Notes: a model not told the origin generated them from the sequence alone. 64,000 bases of DNA from Frigoribacterium sp. VKM Ac-2836 (GCF_013248995.1 NZ_JABRPK010000002.1:186001-250000), one strand, 5' to 3'. Positions 42,736 to 53,162 are shown, counted from the first letter of the stretch. Numbers and translations are program-made.

Positions 42736-43143
42736 TCAGTCGACCAGGTCGAGTCCGCGCAGGCGCTCGAGCGTCGCGACCCCCGCCGGAGGGCACCGGT
42801 CGACGTCGGCCGAGGTGACCCAGTGCACGGCACCGACCTCGGCCGCGGGGGCCGGTTCGGGGCTCGACTCCGCGAGGTCGGCCGCGAAGACGGTCATGGC
42901 GACCTGACGGCCCTCGGGCTCGCCGTGCGCCTGCGTCACGACCGTGAACAGCTCGGCCACCGTCACGGGCTCCAGTTCGACGCCCACCTCTTCGCGCGAT
43001 TCGCGGACCAGTGCCTCGGCCGCGGTCTCGCCGGGTTCGAGCTTGCCGCCCGGCAGGTACAGCACGTCGCGACCGCGCGCCGTGACCATCAGCATCCGTC
43101 GGTCACGGACCAGGGCGAGAGCACTGACGACGATGGTGTCCAT
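42736..43143 (-). CDS. NUDIX hydrolase
   Basis: A 135-residue pyrophosphohydrolase of MutT/ADP-ribose type. The NUDIX box is complete: GGKLEPGETAAEALVRESREEVGV (G-x5-E-x7-R-E-x2-E-E-x-G). The start VVSALALVRDRRMLMVTARG is typical. The ATG at 43143 is chosen, but a GTG at 43182 in frame would add 13 residues. Substrate not predictable; sanitation of oxidised nucleotides is one option. Confidence 0.88.
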   Translation of the reverse strand: MDTIVVSALALVRDRRMLMVTARGRDVLYLPGGKLEPGETAAEALVRESREEVGVELEPVTVAELFTVVTQAHGEPEGRQVAMTVFAADLAESSPEPAPAAEVGAVHWVTSADVDRCPPAGVATLERLRGLDLVD

Positions 43144-43199
43144 CAGGCCATCTTCGGGTACGGCGGCGTCGGGTTGATCCACCGACCACCAGGGGGCGG

Positions 43200-44486
43200 T
43201 CAGCCCGCCGAGGCCTGACGTTCGTCGTCCACCGCTCGCAACGGCGAGGCCGAGGAGGCGCGGCGCGCCTCGGTCACACCGAACAGCGCTTCGAGGCCGT
43301 CACGGAACTCGTCGCCGCGGCCCTCGCGGGCCAGCTCGCGGGCCCGGACCGACGGCGTGTGCAGCAGGACGCCGGCGAGGTGGCGCAGGGCGGCCTCGGT
43401 CCGCTCGGACGAGTCACCACGCGATCGGGCGCGCTCGATCTCGGCGTCGAGCAGCTCGAACACGTGCTTGCGCAACGCGACGACCGAGGGGGTCAACGAC
43501 TGCTCGGCGGCGACGGCCTGGAATTCGGCGGCCGCCGACGAGACGAGCGCCCGGGCGTCGTCGGCCGCGCTGAGCTGGGGCAGGGGGGCGTGCAGGCTGA
43601 TGGTCTCGAGGTCGAGCAGCTCGACACCGTCGACGCTCGAGACGAGCGGGTCGACGTTGCGGGGCAGACCGAGGTCGATCACGAGGCGGCGGGCTCCCGG
43701 TCGCACGACGTCACGGGTGACGACGGGCTCGGTGGTCGACGTGCAGGTGATCAGCACGTCGCTCCAGGCGACGGCGGTGGCGAGGTCGTCGTAGGGCGTC
43801 GCGGCGTGCTTGAGGCCGAACCACTCGGCGCGGCCGGAGCCCGAGTAGACGGCGAGCTGGTCGGCGCCGCGGTCGCGGAGGGCCGCCACGGTGGTGGCCG
43901 CGTACTGGCCGGTGCCCACGATGAGGACGCGTGCCTCGGACCAGTCGGTCACTCGTGAGGAGGCGAGCTCGAGGGCGAGGCGCACGAGCGAACGACCCGC
44001 GCCTCCGACGTTCGTGCGGTTCTTGATGCCGCGCGAGGTCTGCGACGCCTTCTGGAAGAGGCGCTCGAGGTCGCGCGAGGTGGTGCCGTCGCGGCGCGCG
44101 CGTTCGAGGGAGCGACGCACCTGGCCCGAGATCTCGTCCTCGCCGACGACCACGGACTCGAGGCCCGAGCTGACGGCGAACAGGTGCTCGACGACCTCGT
44201 CACCGGTGATCACCCGGACGCTGTCGCGCAGGTCGTCGGGCTCGACACCGCTGGCGGTGCTCATCGTCTCGATCGTGGCCTCGACGGCGAGGGCGCTGCC
44301 TGCGGTGAGGGGCTCGTCGACGTCGAGGTAGGCCTCGAACCGGTTGCAGGTCGCGAGCACGACCGCGCCGCTGACGAAGTCGCTGCCGTCGACCAGGGTG
44401 CCCGCCGCCGAGGGTGCGCCGATGCTCAGCCTCTCGAGGAGGTCGAAGCTGGCGTTCTGGTGGGACGCCGTGAGGCAGATGAGCAC
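43200..44486 (-). CDS. hemA: Glutamyl-tRNA reductase
   Basis: First committed enzyme of heme synthesis: reduces Glu-tRNA(Glu) to glutamate-1-semialdehyde with NADPH. 428 residues with catalytic Cys47 in [24 protein letters not shown], the [14 protein letters not shown] segment and an NADP-binding [22 protein letters not shown]. The C-terminal dimerisation domain is full length. GTG start six bases after TAGGAT (44498-44493), so leaderless. It is transcribed away from the rest of the heme genes, with the oxidoreductase gene between. Confidence 0.93.
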   Translation of the reverse strand: MLICLTASHQNASFDLLERLSIGAPSAAGTLVDGSDFVSGAVVLATCNRFEAYLDVDEPLTAGSALAVEATIETMSTASGVEPDDLRDSVRVITGDEVVEHLFAVSSGLESVVVGEDEISGQVRRSLERARRDGTTSRDLERLFQKASQTSRGIKNRTNVGGAGRSLVRLALELASSRVTDWSEARVLIVGTGQYAATTVAALRDRGADQLAVYSGSGRAEWFGLKHAATPYDDLATAVAWSDVLITCTSTTEPVVTRDVVRPGARRLVIDLGLPRNVDPLVSSVDGVELLDLETISLHAPLPQLSAADDARALVSSAAAEFQAVAAEQSLTPSVVALRKHVFELLDAEIERARSRGDSSERTEAALRHLAGVLLHTPSVRARELAREGRGDEFRDGLEALFGVTEARRASSASPLRAVDDERQASAG

Positions 44487-44563
44487 TGAGTGATCCTAAC
44501 TCTGATCGGCGTTTTCGGCTGGGCGTTGACTCGATGTCGAGCGGCCGGGAATGCCGCTCGATG

Positions 44564-44578
44564 GTTGCAGCTTGCAAC
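44564..44578. promoter_or_regulatory. Palindrome upstream of the CurA-like reductase
   Basis: GTTGC-AGCTT-GCAAC: five-base inverted arms around a near-symmetric centre, in the 153-base gap between hemA and the reductase start. This is MarR/HxlR-like in size. The rest of the gap holds the hemA -10 box and a TTGACT at 44525-44530. Confidence 0.45.
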
Positions 44579-44639
44579 AACGGAGCCGGCGTCCGCATTC
44601 CGGCCGTCGACCCGCACCGCATCGAACCAAGGAGACACC

Positions 44640-45653
44640 ATGACCTCGACCACCAGCATCCAGTGGCAGCTCGTCGCCCGCCCGCACGGTGAGCCCACCC
44701 CCGACGACGTCGCCCGCGTCGAGGTGACCCTGCCCGAACTGGGCGACGGCGAGGTGCGCGTGACGAACGAGTTCCTCTCGGTCGACCCCTACATGCGAGG
44801 TCGCATGAACGACGTGAAGTCGTACGTGCCGCCCTTCGCGCTCGGCGAGACCATGACCGGCGGGGCCGTCGGCCGCGTCGTCGAGTCCCGCTCGGACGAC
44901 CTGCCCGTCGGCACCGTCGTGCTGCACGAGCAGGGCTGGCGCGACGTCGCCCAGGGAGGCGCGGCCACGTTCCGTGCCGTCCAGCCCGTCGACGGCGTGC
45001 CCCTCTCGGCGTACCTGGGCGTGCTCGGCCTCACGGGCCTCACGGCGTACGTCGGTCTCACCGAGATCGCCGGCATCCGTGAGGGCGACGTCGTCTTCGT
45101 GTCGGGCGCCGCCGGGGCCGTCGGCACCATGGTCGGCCAGATCGCCCGCCTCAAGGGAGCCTCACGCGTGATCGGCAGCGCCGGATCGGCCGAGAAGGTC
45201 GAGCTGCTGACCTCGAAGTACGGCTTCGACGCCGCGTTCAACTACAAGGACGGCGACGTCTCCGAGCTGCTCGCCGAGGCCGCGCCCGACGGCATCGACC
45301 TCTACTTCGACAACGTCGGTGGTGACCACCTGTCGGCCGCCCTCGCCTCGTTCCGCACCGGCGGCCGCGCCGCACTCTGCGGTTCGATCGCGAACTACAA
45401 CTCCACCGGTGCCCCGGTCGGCATCACGGGCCTGACCAACATGGTCACCCGCGGACTCACGATGAAGGGCTTCACCCTCGGTGACTACCGTCACCTCGCC
45501 CCCGCGTTCCAGGCCGAGATGGGCCCCTGGCTCTCCGCCGGCGACGTCGTGTACGACGAGACCGTCGTCGACGGGATCGACTCGGCGTTCGAGGCCTTCA
45601 CCGGGCTGATGCGCGGCGACAACGTCGGGAAGATGGTCGTCGCGGTCTCCTGA
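44640..45653 (+). CDS. NADP-dependent alkenal/curcumin reductase-like oxidoreductase (MDR, zinc-free)
   Basis: A 337-residue medium-chain reductase of the CurA/leukotriene-B4-12-hydroxydehydrogenase group. SVDPYMRGRMND, the nucleotide loop VFVSGAAGAVGTMVGQIARLKG (A-A-x-G-x-x-G), and YFDNVGGDHL are diagnostic; zinc ligands are absent. It reduces C=C bonds of enals/enones with NADPH. The ATG is fixed by AAGGAG six bases upstream. It is followed by a CCGCGCCTCC repeat right at the stop codon. Confidence 0.9.
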   Translation: MTSTTSIQWQLVARPHGEPTPDDVARVEVTLPELGDGEVRVTNEFLSVDPYMRGRMNDVKSYVPPFALGETMTGGAVGRVVESRSDDLPVGTVVLHEQGWRDVAQGGAATFRAVQPVDGVPLSAYLGVLGLTGLTAYVGLTEIAGIREGDVVFVSGAAGAVGTMVGQIARLKGASRVIGSAGSAEKVELLTSKYGFDAAFNYKDGDVSELLAEAAPDGIDLYFDNVGGDHLSAALASFRTGGRAALCGSIANYNSTGAPVGITGLTNMVTRGLTMKGFTLGDYRHLAPAFQAEMGPWLSAGDVVYDETVVDGIDSAFEAFTGLMRGDNVGKMVVAVS

Positions 45654-45779
45654 CCCGCGCCTCCTCGGTTCCAGGGCTTTTCGCGATCGCGAGCGGACCC
45701 GACGGGTGGCCCCGGTGTCCCGGGCCCCCGGCGGGTCGTCTCGACGCGACGTCCAGCGGGCGATGGGACAATCGATCAC

Positions 45780-46847
45780 GTGACCCAGACCTCCGCCCTG
45801 CCCGAGCAGCACCCCCTGGCCGCCGGCCTCACGACGCGTTCACCGCTGGTCCGGGCGTTGCGGGGCGACCGACCAGAGACGCTGCCGGTGTGGTTCATGC
45901 GCCAGGCCGGTCGTTCGCTGCCCGAGTACCGCGAGCTGCGCGTCGGCACCAAGATGCTCGACGCCTGCCTCACGCCCGACCTCGCGAGCGAGATCACCCT
46001 GCAGCCGGTGCGTCGTCACGGCGTGGACGCAGGCATCTTCTTCAGCGACATCGTCGTGCCGATCAAGCTCGCCGGCGTCGCGGTCGACATCGTCCCGGGT
46101 CGCGGGCCGGTGCTCGAGACGCCGATCCGCACGGCCGCCGACGTGGCGGCCCTGCGGCCGATCGACCCGGAGGCGCTGGCCCCGATCACCGCGGGCGTCG
46201 CCCAGACCGTCGCACAGCTCGGCAGCACGCCGCTGATCGGCTTCGCGGGTGCGCCCTTCACCCTCGCCGCCTACCTCGTCGAGGGCGGGCCGTCGAAGGA
46301 CCACATCCGTGCCCGCGCCCTCATGCACAGCGACCCCGAGACCTGGGACGCCCTGCTCACCTGGGCCGCCGACGTGACCGGCGCCTTCCTGCGCGCCCAG
46401 GTGCTCGCCGGGGCGAGCGCCGCCCAGCTCTTCGACTCGTGGGTCGGCTCGTTGTCGCTCACCGACTACACCGCGCACGTCGCCCGCCACTCGGCGCGAG
46501 CGCTCTCTCACGTCGCCGACCTCGACGTGCCGCGCATCCACTTCGGTGTCGGCAGCGGTGAGGTGCTGGCCGCCATGCGCGACGTCGGCACCGACGCCGT
46601 CGGGGTCGACTGGCGCATCCCGCTCGACGAGGCCTCGCGCCGGCTCGGCGGGTCGACGCCGGTGCAGGGCAACGTCGACCCCGCCCTGCTGCAGGCGCCG
46701 TGGCCCGTGCTCGAGGCCCACGTCCGCGACGTCGTCGAGCGCGGTCGGGCGGCCCCCGCGCACGTGCTCAACCTCGGCCACGGCGTCAGCCCCGACACCG
46801 ACCCCGACGTGCTGACCCGCATCGTCGAGCTCGCCCACACGCTGTGA
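45780..46847 (+). CDS. hemE: Uroporphyrinogen III decarboxylase
   Basis: Converts uroporphyrinogen III to coproporphyrinogen III. 355 residues, cytoplasmic. [19 protein letters not shown] holds the substrate-binding Arg residues, [10 protein letters not shown] the catalytic Asp, and [16 protein letters not shown] is typical. GTG start; its stop overlaps the GTG of cgoX, so the two successive pathway enzymes are coupled. A GACAAT element 7-12 bases upstream is a possible leaderless -10. Confidence 0.94.
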   Translation: MTQTSALPEQHPLAAGLTTRSPLVRALRGDRPETLPVWFMRQAGRSLPEYRELRVGTKMLDACLTPDLASEITLQPVRRHGVDAGIFFSDIVVPIKLAGVAVDIVPGRGPVLETPIRTAADVAALRPIDPEALAPITAGVAQTVAQLGSTPLIGFAGAPFTLAAYLVEGGPSKDHIRARALMHSDPETWDALLTWAADVTGAFLRAQVLAGASAAQLFDSWVGSLSLTDYTAHVARHSARALSHVADLDVPRIHFGVGSGEVLAAMRDVGTDAVGVDWRIPLDEASRRLGGSTPVQGNVDPALLQAPWPVLEAHVRDVVERGRAAPAHVLNLGHGVSPDTDPDVLTRIVELAHTL

Positions 46848-48205
46848 CCCCGCCCGTCGTCACCCCGGGCGTCGTCGACGTCGCCGTGGTGGGCGGCGGC
46901 ATGGGCGGCATCGTGCTCGCCCGCGATCTGGCCGCCGCGGGTCTGCGCGTGGTCCTGTTCGAGGCGTCCGACCGGCTCGGTGGCGAGGTCTCGCGACACG
47001 TGGTCGCCGGCATCGCGCTCGACGCCGGGGCCGAGAGCTTCGCGACCCGTGGCGGCACGGTCGCCGGTTTCGCCACCGAGCTCGGCCTCGGCGACGACAT
47101 CGTCCTGCCCGACCCGCGAGGTGCCTGGCTGCACGAGGCCGACGGCAAGTCCTTCCCGATCCCGCGCACCGGGTTGCTCGGCATCCCCGGCGATCCCGCC
47201 GCCGCCGACGTGCGGGCCGTCGTCGGGGCGGACGGGGTGCGGCGTGCGCTCGCCGACGCCGAGCTACCGGCCGAGGTTGGCGCCGAAGAAACCACCCTGG
47301 GGGGTCTCGTCCGCTCGCGCATGGGCGACGCCGTCGTCGACCGACTGGTCAGCCCCATCGTCTCGGGAGTCCACTCGCTCCACCCCGACCTGCTCGCCGT
47401 CGACCGCGTCGCCCCCGGACTGCGCTCCGCGTTGCAGCGCGAGGGCAGTCTCGCCGGTGCCGTGCTCGGGCTGCGTGCCCTGGCCCCGGCCGGTTCTGCG
47501 GTGGCGGGCATCCGCGGCGGCCTCGCCCGCCTCGTCGACCCCATCGTCGCCGACCTCGAGCGGCACGGCGTCGACGTCCGGCTCGGCACGCGCGTCCGCT
47601 CGATCGACGAGACGGGCGTCGAGACCGCGAGCGGAGCGCGGGTCCGGGCGCGTCAGGTCGTGCTGGCCGTGGGCGATCACGACGCGGTGGCCCTGACGAC
47701 CCGCGCCTCCTCGGTGCCGCCCGGGGTCATCACACTCGCGACGCTCGTCGTCGACCGGCCCGAACTCGATGCGGCTCCTCGGGGCACGGGAGTCCTCGTC
47801 GCCCCCGGCTCGACCGGACTGCGCGCGAAGGCCCTCACCCACGCGACCGTGAAGTGGAGCTGGCTGGCCGAGCTCACCGGGGGACGCCACGTGCTGCGAC
47901 TCAGTTTCGACTCGCCCGTCGTGGATCGCGACACCCCCGACGACGCGGTTCGTGACGCGGCGCTCGCCGACGCCTCGACTCTGCTCGGCGTCGACCTCAC
48001 CGAGCGCCACCTGGTCGGCTTCGGACGCGCCACCTGGGACGCCCCACGCCGGGCCGAGGCGGTGGCGGTCACCGGGCCCGTGGTCGAGGTCGTCCAGGCA
48101 GGAGGCGCGGTGGCGGGTCGCGGGCTCGCGGCGATCGTCGCCCACTCGCGACGTCAGGCGGCCACCCTCGTGGCGACGCTCTCGTCGCCGGCGCCCCGCG
48201 ACTGA
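46844..48205 (+). CDS. cgoX: Coproporphyrinogen III oxidase / protoporphyrinogen oxidase (HemY type)
   Basis: FAD enzyme of 453 residues: dinucleotide motif [43 protein letters not shown] and a C-terminal [13 protein letters not shown]. Because HemQ and a CpfC-type ferrochelatase follow, it most likely oxidises coproporphyrinogen III to coproporphyrin III (coproporphyrin-dependent pathway) rather than acting on protoporphyrinogen. GTG overlaps the hemE stop. Contains the repeated 10-mer in both orientations (47701-47710, 48101-48110). Confidence 0.9.
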   Translation: MTPPVVTPGVVDVAVVGGGMGGIVLARDLAAAGLRVVLFEASDRLGGEVSRHVVAGIALDAGAESFATRGGTVAGFATELGLGDDIVLPDPRGAWLHEADGKSFPIPRTGLLGIPGDPAAADVRAVVGADGVRRALADAELPAEVGAEETTLGGLVRSRMGDAVVDRLVSPIVSGVHSLHPDLLAVDRVAPGLRSALQREGSLAGAVLGLRALAPAGSAVAGIRGGLARLVDPIVADLERHGVDVRLGTRVRSIDETGVETASGARVRARQVVLAVGDHDAVALTTRASSVPPGVITLATLVVDRPELDAAPRGTGVLVAPGSTGLRAKALTHATVKWSWLAELTGGRHVLRLSFDSPVVDRDTPDDAVRDAALADASTLLGVDLTERHLVGFGRATWDAPRRAEAVAVTGPVVEVVQAGGAVAGRGLAAIVAHSRRQAATLVATLSSPAPRD

Positions 48206-48321
48206 GCGCACGGGGTCGGTCGGCTTCGGTCCGGCGCGGGCGACGGGCAGCCCGCTCGGGCTACATTGGACGGACGTGTGCGGCACATGCCGTCGCGCGT
48301 ACGACCACGAATGGAGTCCCC

Positions 48322-48570
48322 GTGCGAGGCAAACTGATCTTCGTCGCCGGAGCCGCTGTCGGATTCGTGCTCGGCGCCCGCGCCGGTCACGACCGGTACG
48401 AGCAGATCACCGAGAGGGCGTCCAAGGTGTGGAACAGCCGGGCCGTCCAGCGTCAGGTCGCCAAGGGCCAGGACTTCGCCGGTGCCAAGACGGCCGACGG
48501 AGTCGACGCACTCGTGACGGGCATCACCCGCGGCATCGCCAAGCTCTTCGGCGGCGGCCGCAAGAAATGA
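48322..48570 (+). CDS. Small YtxH-like membrane-associated protein
   Basis: An 82-residue protein: one membrane segment right at the start (LIFVAGAAVGFVLGARAG), then a basic amphipathic helix and a Gly/Lys tail. This is the YtxH/gas-vesicle-like layout. GTG start with GGAG five bases upstream and a TACATT -10 box at 48262-48267. It begins a three-gene set of small envelope proteins placed inside the heme cluster. Confidence 0.75.
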   Translation: MRGKLIFVAGAAVGFVLGARAGHDRYEQITERASKVWNSRAVQRQVAKGQDFAGAKTADGVDALVTGITRGIAKLFGGGRKK

Positions 48571-49016
48571 CCGACTCGACCCGCAGCGACAAGGTGCGCC
48601 ACAAGACGAAGTCGCGATCGCTCTTCGCCCTCGTGCAAGACGTGCCGACCCTGGTCACCGACCTCGTCAAGGGCGAGCTCGCCCTCCTCAAGTACGAGGT
48701 CATCGGCACGCTCAAGGCGTTCGGCATCGGCGCCGGGTTCCTCGTCGGCGCGCTCGTGCTCGTCTTCGCCATGCTCGGCGTCCTGCTGACCGGCATCGTC
48801 CTGTTGCTCGCCATCTGGCTGCCGGGCTGGGCCTCGGCCCTCATCGTCGCCGGCGTCCTGCTGCTCGTGGCCGCCCTGCTGGCGTTCCTCGGGTACAAGG
48901 CGATCAAGAAGGGACTGCCCGCGGTCCCCGAGAAGACCATCGCCAGCCTCAAGGCCGATCTCAGGGCCGTCAAGGGCGTGGGTTCGATCCCCGGCGCCCG
49001 CGTCGACCAGCGCTGA
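48567..49016 (+). CDS. Phage holin family-like (DUF1469) membrane protein
   Basis: A 149-residue protein with an amphipathic start (SLFALVQDVPTLVTDLVKGELALLKYEV) and two or three membrane helices at about 50-115. It belongs to the actinobacterial Phage_holin_3_6/DUF1469 group, which are chromosomal envelope proteins and not lysis proteins. ATG overlaps the previous stop (ATGA). Confidence 0.8.
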   Translation: MTDSTRSDKVRHKTKSRSLFALVQDVPTLVTDLVKGELALLKYEVIGTLKAFGIGAGFLVGALVLVFAMLGVLLTGIVLLLAIWLPGWASALIVAGVLLLVAALLAFLGYKAIKKGLPAVPEKTIASLKADLRAVKGVGSIPGARVDQR

Positions 49017-49061
49017 CGCGCCTCCTTGACACCCATCCTTCCCGTTCCCGACAGGAGCACC

Positions 49062-49289
49062 GTGAGCGACAGCAGCGACATCCAGGCCAACATCGACCGC
49101 ACGCGCGCCGAGCTCGCCGCGACCCTCAACGAGCTCGAGGACAAGCTCAACGTGCCCAAGCAACTGGGCGTGGCGGGGCACCGCGCCAAAGCCTCGTTCG
49201 ACCGCGACAAGACCCCGTGGCTCGCCGCCGCCGGGGCGGCTGCGGTGGCCGTGGCGGGCGTCGTCGTCGCGGTGGTCAAGCGCCGCTGA
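49062..49289 (+). CDS. DUF3618 family small membrane protein
   Basis: A 75-residue protein: IQANIDRTRAELAATLNELEDKLN is the DUF3618 signature, with one C-terminal membrane segment (AAAGAAAVAVAGVVVAVV). GTG start with AGGAG four bases upstream. Proteins of this type regularly accompany the two genes before it (family knowledge); function unknown, possibly envelope stress. Confidence 0.85.
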   Translation: MSDSSDIQANIDRTRAELAATLNELEDKLNVPKQLGVAGHRAKASFDRDKTPWLAAAGAAAVAVAGVVVAVVKRR

Positions 49290-49389
49290 CCGTTCGCTCG
49301 GCTCGTCCCCCGGTGGGCCGGCGCGCGCGTTCGCTCGACCGAGAGCAACCTGGTTGGGTTCCCAGCGTGCCGAGAGAGAGAATGGACCC

Positions 49390-50163
49390 ATGAGTTCCAG
49401 CGCCGACGCGGCAGCGCCCGTACTGCCGACGTCCGAATCACCCGAGGCACACGCTCGAACCGAGGCGGTCGACGCCGCGACGAGCACTCCGCCGCCCGCC
49501 GAACGCCTCGGCTACACGCTCTGGGCCGTCCTGCGCCGTGACCCCCAGAACCCCTACGCCCCCGAGCTCGACGACGTCCCGCAACTCGACGCCGTCGTCG
49601 ACGCCCTGGCCGGTCTCGGCGTGACCGTGCGCGGCTTCTACGACGTCAGCGCCCTGCGTGCCGACGCCGACATCATGATCTGGCTGCACGGCGAGGTGCC
49701 CGAGGCGGTCCAGTCCGCCTACCGCCAGCTGTTGCGCACCGACGTCCTGGGTGGCCTGCTGCCGACCTGGAACGCCATGGGCATGCACCGCGAGGCCGAG
49801 TTCTCGCGCAATCACAGCCCGGCCTTCATGCGTGGCAAGGCACCCGAGACCTGGCTCACGGTGTACCCGTTCGTGCGCAGCTACGAGTGGTACCTGCTGC
49901 CCGAGGCCGAGCGTCGGCAGATGCTGGCCGACCACGGCAAGCAGGGTTCCGAGCACCGCGCGGTGCTGACCAACACGGTCGCCAGCTTCTCGCTCGGCGA
50001 CTACGAGTGGATCCTCGCCCTCGAGGCACCCGAGCTCGTGCAGCTCGTCGACCTCATGCGCGATCTGCGCTACACCGAGGCCCGCCGTCACGTCCGCGAA
50101 GAGATCCCGTTCTACACGGGCCGCCGCATCCCCACCACCGACATCATCGAGGTCTTGTCGTGA
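49390..50163 (+). CDS. hemQ: Coproheme decarboxylase HemQ
   Basis: Chlorite dismutase-family enzyme of 257 residues that decarboxylates two propionates of coproheme with hydrogen peroxide to give heme b, the last step of the pathway used by monoderm bacteria. LGYTLWAVLRRD opens the ferredoxin-like fold after a 40-residue disordered Ala/Ser-rich start; KAPETWLTVYPFVRSYEWYLLPE carries the catalytic Tyr region. The stop overlaps the ferrochelatase start. Confidence 0.93.
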   Translation: MSSSADAAAPVLPTSESPEAHARTEAVDAATSTPPPAERLGYTLWAVLRRDPQNPYAPELDDVPQLDAVVDALAGLGVTVRGFYDVSALRADADIMIWLHGEVPEAVQSAYRQLLRTDVLGGLLPTWNAMGMHREAEFSRNHSPAFMRGKAPETWLTVYPFVRSYEWYLLPEAERRQMLADHGKQGSEHRAVLTNTVASFSLGDYEWILALEAPELVQLVDLMRDLRYTEARRHVREEIPFYTGRRIPTTDIIEVLS

Positions 50164-51383
50164 CCGACACCAGCCACATCTCCAACGGGCGGCTCGTCCG
50201 CAACGCCACCCCCGCCGCGTCCTCGGGCCCCGAGCACGTCTCCGAGCCGACGGACTACGACGCCATCCTGCTGGCCGGCTTCGGCGGGCCCGAGGGGCAG
50301 GACGACGTCATCCCCTTCCTGCGGAACGTCACGCGGGGACGCGGCATCCCTGAAGAGCGCCTCGAAGAGGTCGCGACCCATTACCGCCACTTCGGCGGCG
50401 TCAGCCCGATCAACGAGCACAACCGAGAGCTCAAGGCCGCCCTCGAGGCCGAGCTCGAGCGCCGGGGCATCGACCTGCCCGTGATCTGGGGCAACCGCAA
50501 CTGGCAGCCCTACATGGCCGACGCCGTGCGCGAGGCCGACGAGCGCGGGTTCCGCAAGCTCATCGCCATCGCGACCAGCGCCTACTCGTCCTACAGTTCC
50601 TGCCGCCAGTACCGCGAGGACTTCGCGATGGCGCTCGACGCCACCGGGCTCGGCGACACCATGCAGATCGACAAGGTGCGGCAGTTCTTCGACCACCCCG
50701 GGTTCGTGCAGCCGTTCATCGACGGCGTGCGGGACGCCCTCGTCAAGGCTCGCGCCGAGAACGAGGGCCTCGACCTGGCCACCGAGGTGCAGGTGCTCTT
50801 CGCCACGCACTCGATCCCGTCGACCGACGCGGCCAAGAGCGGACCCGAGGCACGCGGCTTCGACGCCGACGGTGCCTACGCCGCCCAGCACAAGGCCGTG
50901 GCCGAGGTCGTCATGGCCGCCGCCGAGGGTGAGCTCGGGATCGACGCGCCCGAAGGGGGTGGCACGACCGTCCCCTGGCAGCTCGTCTACCAGTCGCGCA
51001 GCGGCCCGCCCTCGATGCCGTGGCTCGAGCCCGACATCAACGACGCCATCGACGATCTGGCCGGCGGCCCGACCCGCGCCGTCGTCATCGTGCCGCTCGG
51101 CTTCGTCAGCGACCACATGGAGGTCATGTGGGACCTCGACAACGAGGCGATGGAGACCAGCGAGAAGAACGGCTTCTGGGCCACGCGTACCCCGACGCCG
51201 GGCATCGACCCCGCCTACGTCACCGGGCTCGTCGACCTCGTGCTCGAGCGGAGGGACGGCGTGCCGGCCGAGGACCGTCCGCACGTGACCGACCTCGGCC
51301 CCTGGTACGACGTGTGTCGCCCCGGCTGCTGCGAGAACGTACGGCTCGGTTTCAAACCCGCCCTGTCCGGCCTGGTGCCCTGA
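50160..51383 (+). CDS. cpfC: Coproporphyrin III ferrochelatase with 2Fe-2S cysteines
   Basis: Inserts iron into coproporphyrin III. 407 residues. DAILLAGFGGPEG, the catalytic-His segment VLFATHSIPS and the Glu-containing VPLGFVSDHMEVMWDLDNEA are conserved. Four cysteines match the [2Fe-2S] ligands of actinobacterial ferrochelatases: Cys148 (SSCRQY), and Cys386, Cys390, Cys391 (VCRPGCC). The first 25 residues are an extension. GTG overlaps the hemQ stop. Confidence 0.93.
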   Translation: MTDTSHISNGRLVRNATPAASSGPEHVSEPTDYDAILLAGFGGPEGQDDVIPFLRNVTRGRGIPEERLEEVATHYRHFGGVSPINEHNRELKAALEAELERRGIDLPVIWGNRNWQPYMADAVREADERGFRKLIAIATSAYSSYSSCRQYREDFAMALDATGLGDTMQIDKVRQFFDHPGFVQPFIDGVRDALVKARAENEGLDLATEVQVLFATHSIPSTDAAKSGPEARGFDADGAYAAQHKAVAEVVMAAAEGELGIDAPEGGGTTVPWQLVYQSRSGPPSMPWLEPDINDAIDDLAGGPTRAVVIVPLGFVSDHMEVMWDLDNEAMETSEKNGFWATRTPTPGIDPAYVTGLVDLVLERRDGVPAEDRPHVTDLGPWYDVCRPGCCENVRLGFKPALSGLVP

Positions 51384-51387
51384 CCCC

Positions 51388-52374
51388 GTGGCGACCATCC
51401 GCATCGGCACCCGAGGCAGCGCGCTGGCCGTCGCCCAGTCGACCACCGTCGCCGACCGCATCGCGGCCGCCACGGGACACGACGTCGAACTCGTCCGCAT
51501 CAAGACCGAAGGCGACCGGTCGCAGGGCACCGGCGAGTCGCTGGCGTCGCTCGGTGGCACCGGGGTCTTCGCCAGTGCCCTGCGCGAGGCGCTCCTCGCC
51601 GACGAGTGCGACGCGCTCGTGCACTCCCTGAAGGACTTGCCCACTGCCACGCACCCCGGTCTCGTCATCGGGGCGACCCCCGATCGCGCGGACGCCCGCG
51701 ACGCCCTCTGCGCCCGCGACGGACTGACCCTCGAGGGGCTGCCCGAGGGCGCTCGTGTCGGCACGGGGTCACCGCGTCGTGCCGCTCAGCTGCTCTCGAG
51801 ACGCCCCGACCTCGAGGTCGTCGACATCCGCGGCAACGTCGACACGCGGCTCGGCCGGGTGGGCGACGACCTCGACGCCGTGCTGCTCAGTGCGGCCGGT
51901 CTCGGGCGTCTCGGTCGGCTCGACGCCGCGACCGAACTGCTGGGGCTCGGCTTCTGGCCCAGCGCGCCGGGCCAGGGCTCGCTGGCGGTCGAGGTCCGCG
52001 AGGGCGACCACGACGAGGCGCTCGCTCGCGGGCTGGCCGCGATCGAAGACGAAGAGACCCGCCTCGTGGTCACGGCCGAGCGCGCCGTGCTCGCCGGTCT
52101 CGAGGCCGGCTGCGCCGCCCCCGTGGGTGCCAGCGCGGTCGTCGACGCCGGCTTGTTGCTTCTCAGCGCGACCGTCTACAGCTCCGACGGCAGCCGACGG
52201 CTCAGCTCGTCACACGCCGTCTCGCTCGAGGACGGCCCGCTCGTCGCCCGCCTCGCCGACGTCCACGAGGTCGCCGGTCGGGTGGTCGACGAACTGCTCG
52301 ACTCGGGTGCGGCCGAGTTCGCCCCCTTGGGTGGCGGACCGTCCGGCGGCGACCCCCTGGGCAGCGCCTCGTGA
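51388..52374 (+). CDS. hemC: Hydroxymethylbilane synthase (porphobilinogen deaminase)
   Basis: Polymerises four porphobilinogens into hydroxymethylbilane. 328 residues; [23 protein letters not shown] and the [10 protein letters not shown] segment are typical; Cys242 in [11 protein letters not shown] holds the dipyrromethane cofactor. GTG start five bases after the ferrochelatase stop; the stop overlaps the hemD start. Confidence 0.95.
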   Translation: MATIRIGTRGSALAVAQSTTVADRIAAATGHDVELVRIKTEGDRSQGTGESLASLGGTGVFASALREALLADECDALVHSLKDLPTATHPGLVIGATPDRADARDALCARDGLTLEGLPEGARVGTGSPRRAAQLLSRRPDLEVVDIRGNVDTRLGRVGDDLDAVLLSAAGLGRLGRLDAATELLGLGFWPSAPGQGSLAVEVREGDHDEALARGLAAIEDEETRLVVTAERAVLAGLEAGCAAPVGASAVVDAGLLLLSATVYSSDGSRRLSSSHAVSLEDGPLVARLADVHEVAGRVVDELLDSGAAEFAPLGGGPSGGDPLGSAS

Positions 52375-53162
52375 CGGCCGACAAGCCGCTCAAGGGAGTC
52401 CGCGTCCTCGTCCCGCGAGGCGGCAAATGGGGCGACGGGGTCGCGGCTTCACTGCGGTCGCGCGGTGCCGCGCCGGTGATCGCGCCCCTGATCAACTTCG
52501 CCCCGGCCGAGACGCCCGAACTGCTCGCCGCGGCACTCGCCCGGCTCGAGTCCGGGGTCTACGAGTGGCTCGTCGTCACGAGTGCCACGACGGTCGACGT
52601 CCTGGTCGGCAACGGCATCCGTCCACCCGCGTCCACCCGGGTCGCGGCGGTGGGCGAGACCACCGCGGCTGCCCTGAGCCTGGCGGGCATCCGCGTCGAT
52701 TTCCTGCCCGAGGGCGACAACTCCGCCCGCGGCCTCGTCAAAGAATGGCCGGCCGACGAGGTCACCGGCCGGGTGCTCGTGCCCCAGTCCGACCTCGCCG
52801 AGCCGACCCTCGTGGCCGGGTTGTCGGCCCGCGGCTTCGACGCCGAGTTCGTCTCGGCCTACCGGACGGTCGGCGTGCCCGTGTCGGCCGAGGTGCACGA
52901 CGGCGTCGCCGACGGATCGATCAGCGTGCTCCTCGTCACCTCGGGCAGCGTGGCTCGTCAGATCGCCGCGCAACTGGCGCCCCTGCCCGAGGCGACCCTC
53001 GTCGCGTGCATCGGCCCGCGCACCGCCTTCGACGCCCGTGCCGCGGGACTGCCCGTGCACCTGATCGCCGAGACCCGATCGGCGGCCGCCCTCGTCGAGG
53101 CCGTGGTGGACCACGCCCTCGACGGCCCGTCCGCCGGAACACCCCCCACCGAGAAGGACTGA
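52371..53162 (+). CDS. hemD: Uroporphyrinogen III synthase
   Basis: Cyclises hydroxymethylbilane with inversion of ring D. 263 residues, two Rossmann-like domains; [52 protein letters not shown] and [14 protein letters not shown] are typical though the family is poorly conserved. GTG overlaps the hemC stop and its stop overlaps the hemB ATG by one base. Confidence 0.92.
   Translation: MTADKPLKGVRVLVPRGGKWGDGVAASLRSRGAAPVIAPLINFAPAETPELLAAALARLESGVYEWLVVTSATTVDVLVGNGIRPPASTRVAAVGETTAAALSLAGIRVDFLPEGDNSARGLVKEWPADEVTGRVLVPQSDLAEPTLVAGLSARGFDAEFVSAYRTVGVPVSAEVHDGVADGSISVLLVTSGSVARQIAAQLAPLPEATLVACIGPRTAFDARAAGLPVHLIAETRSAAALVEAVVDHALDGPSAGTPPTEKD

Noticed and set aside
48567-49016. Prophage remnant because of the holin-family protein
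   Set aside because: The DUF1469/phage-holin label covers chromosomal actinobacterial envelope proteins; no other phage gene is nearby.
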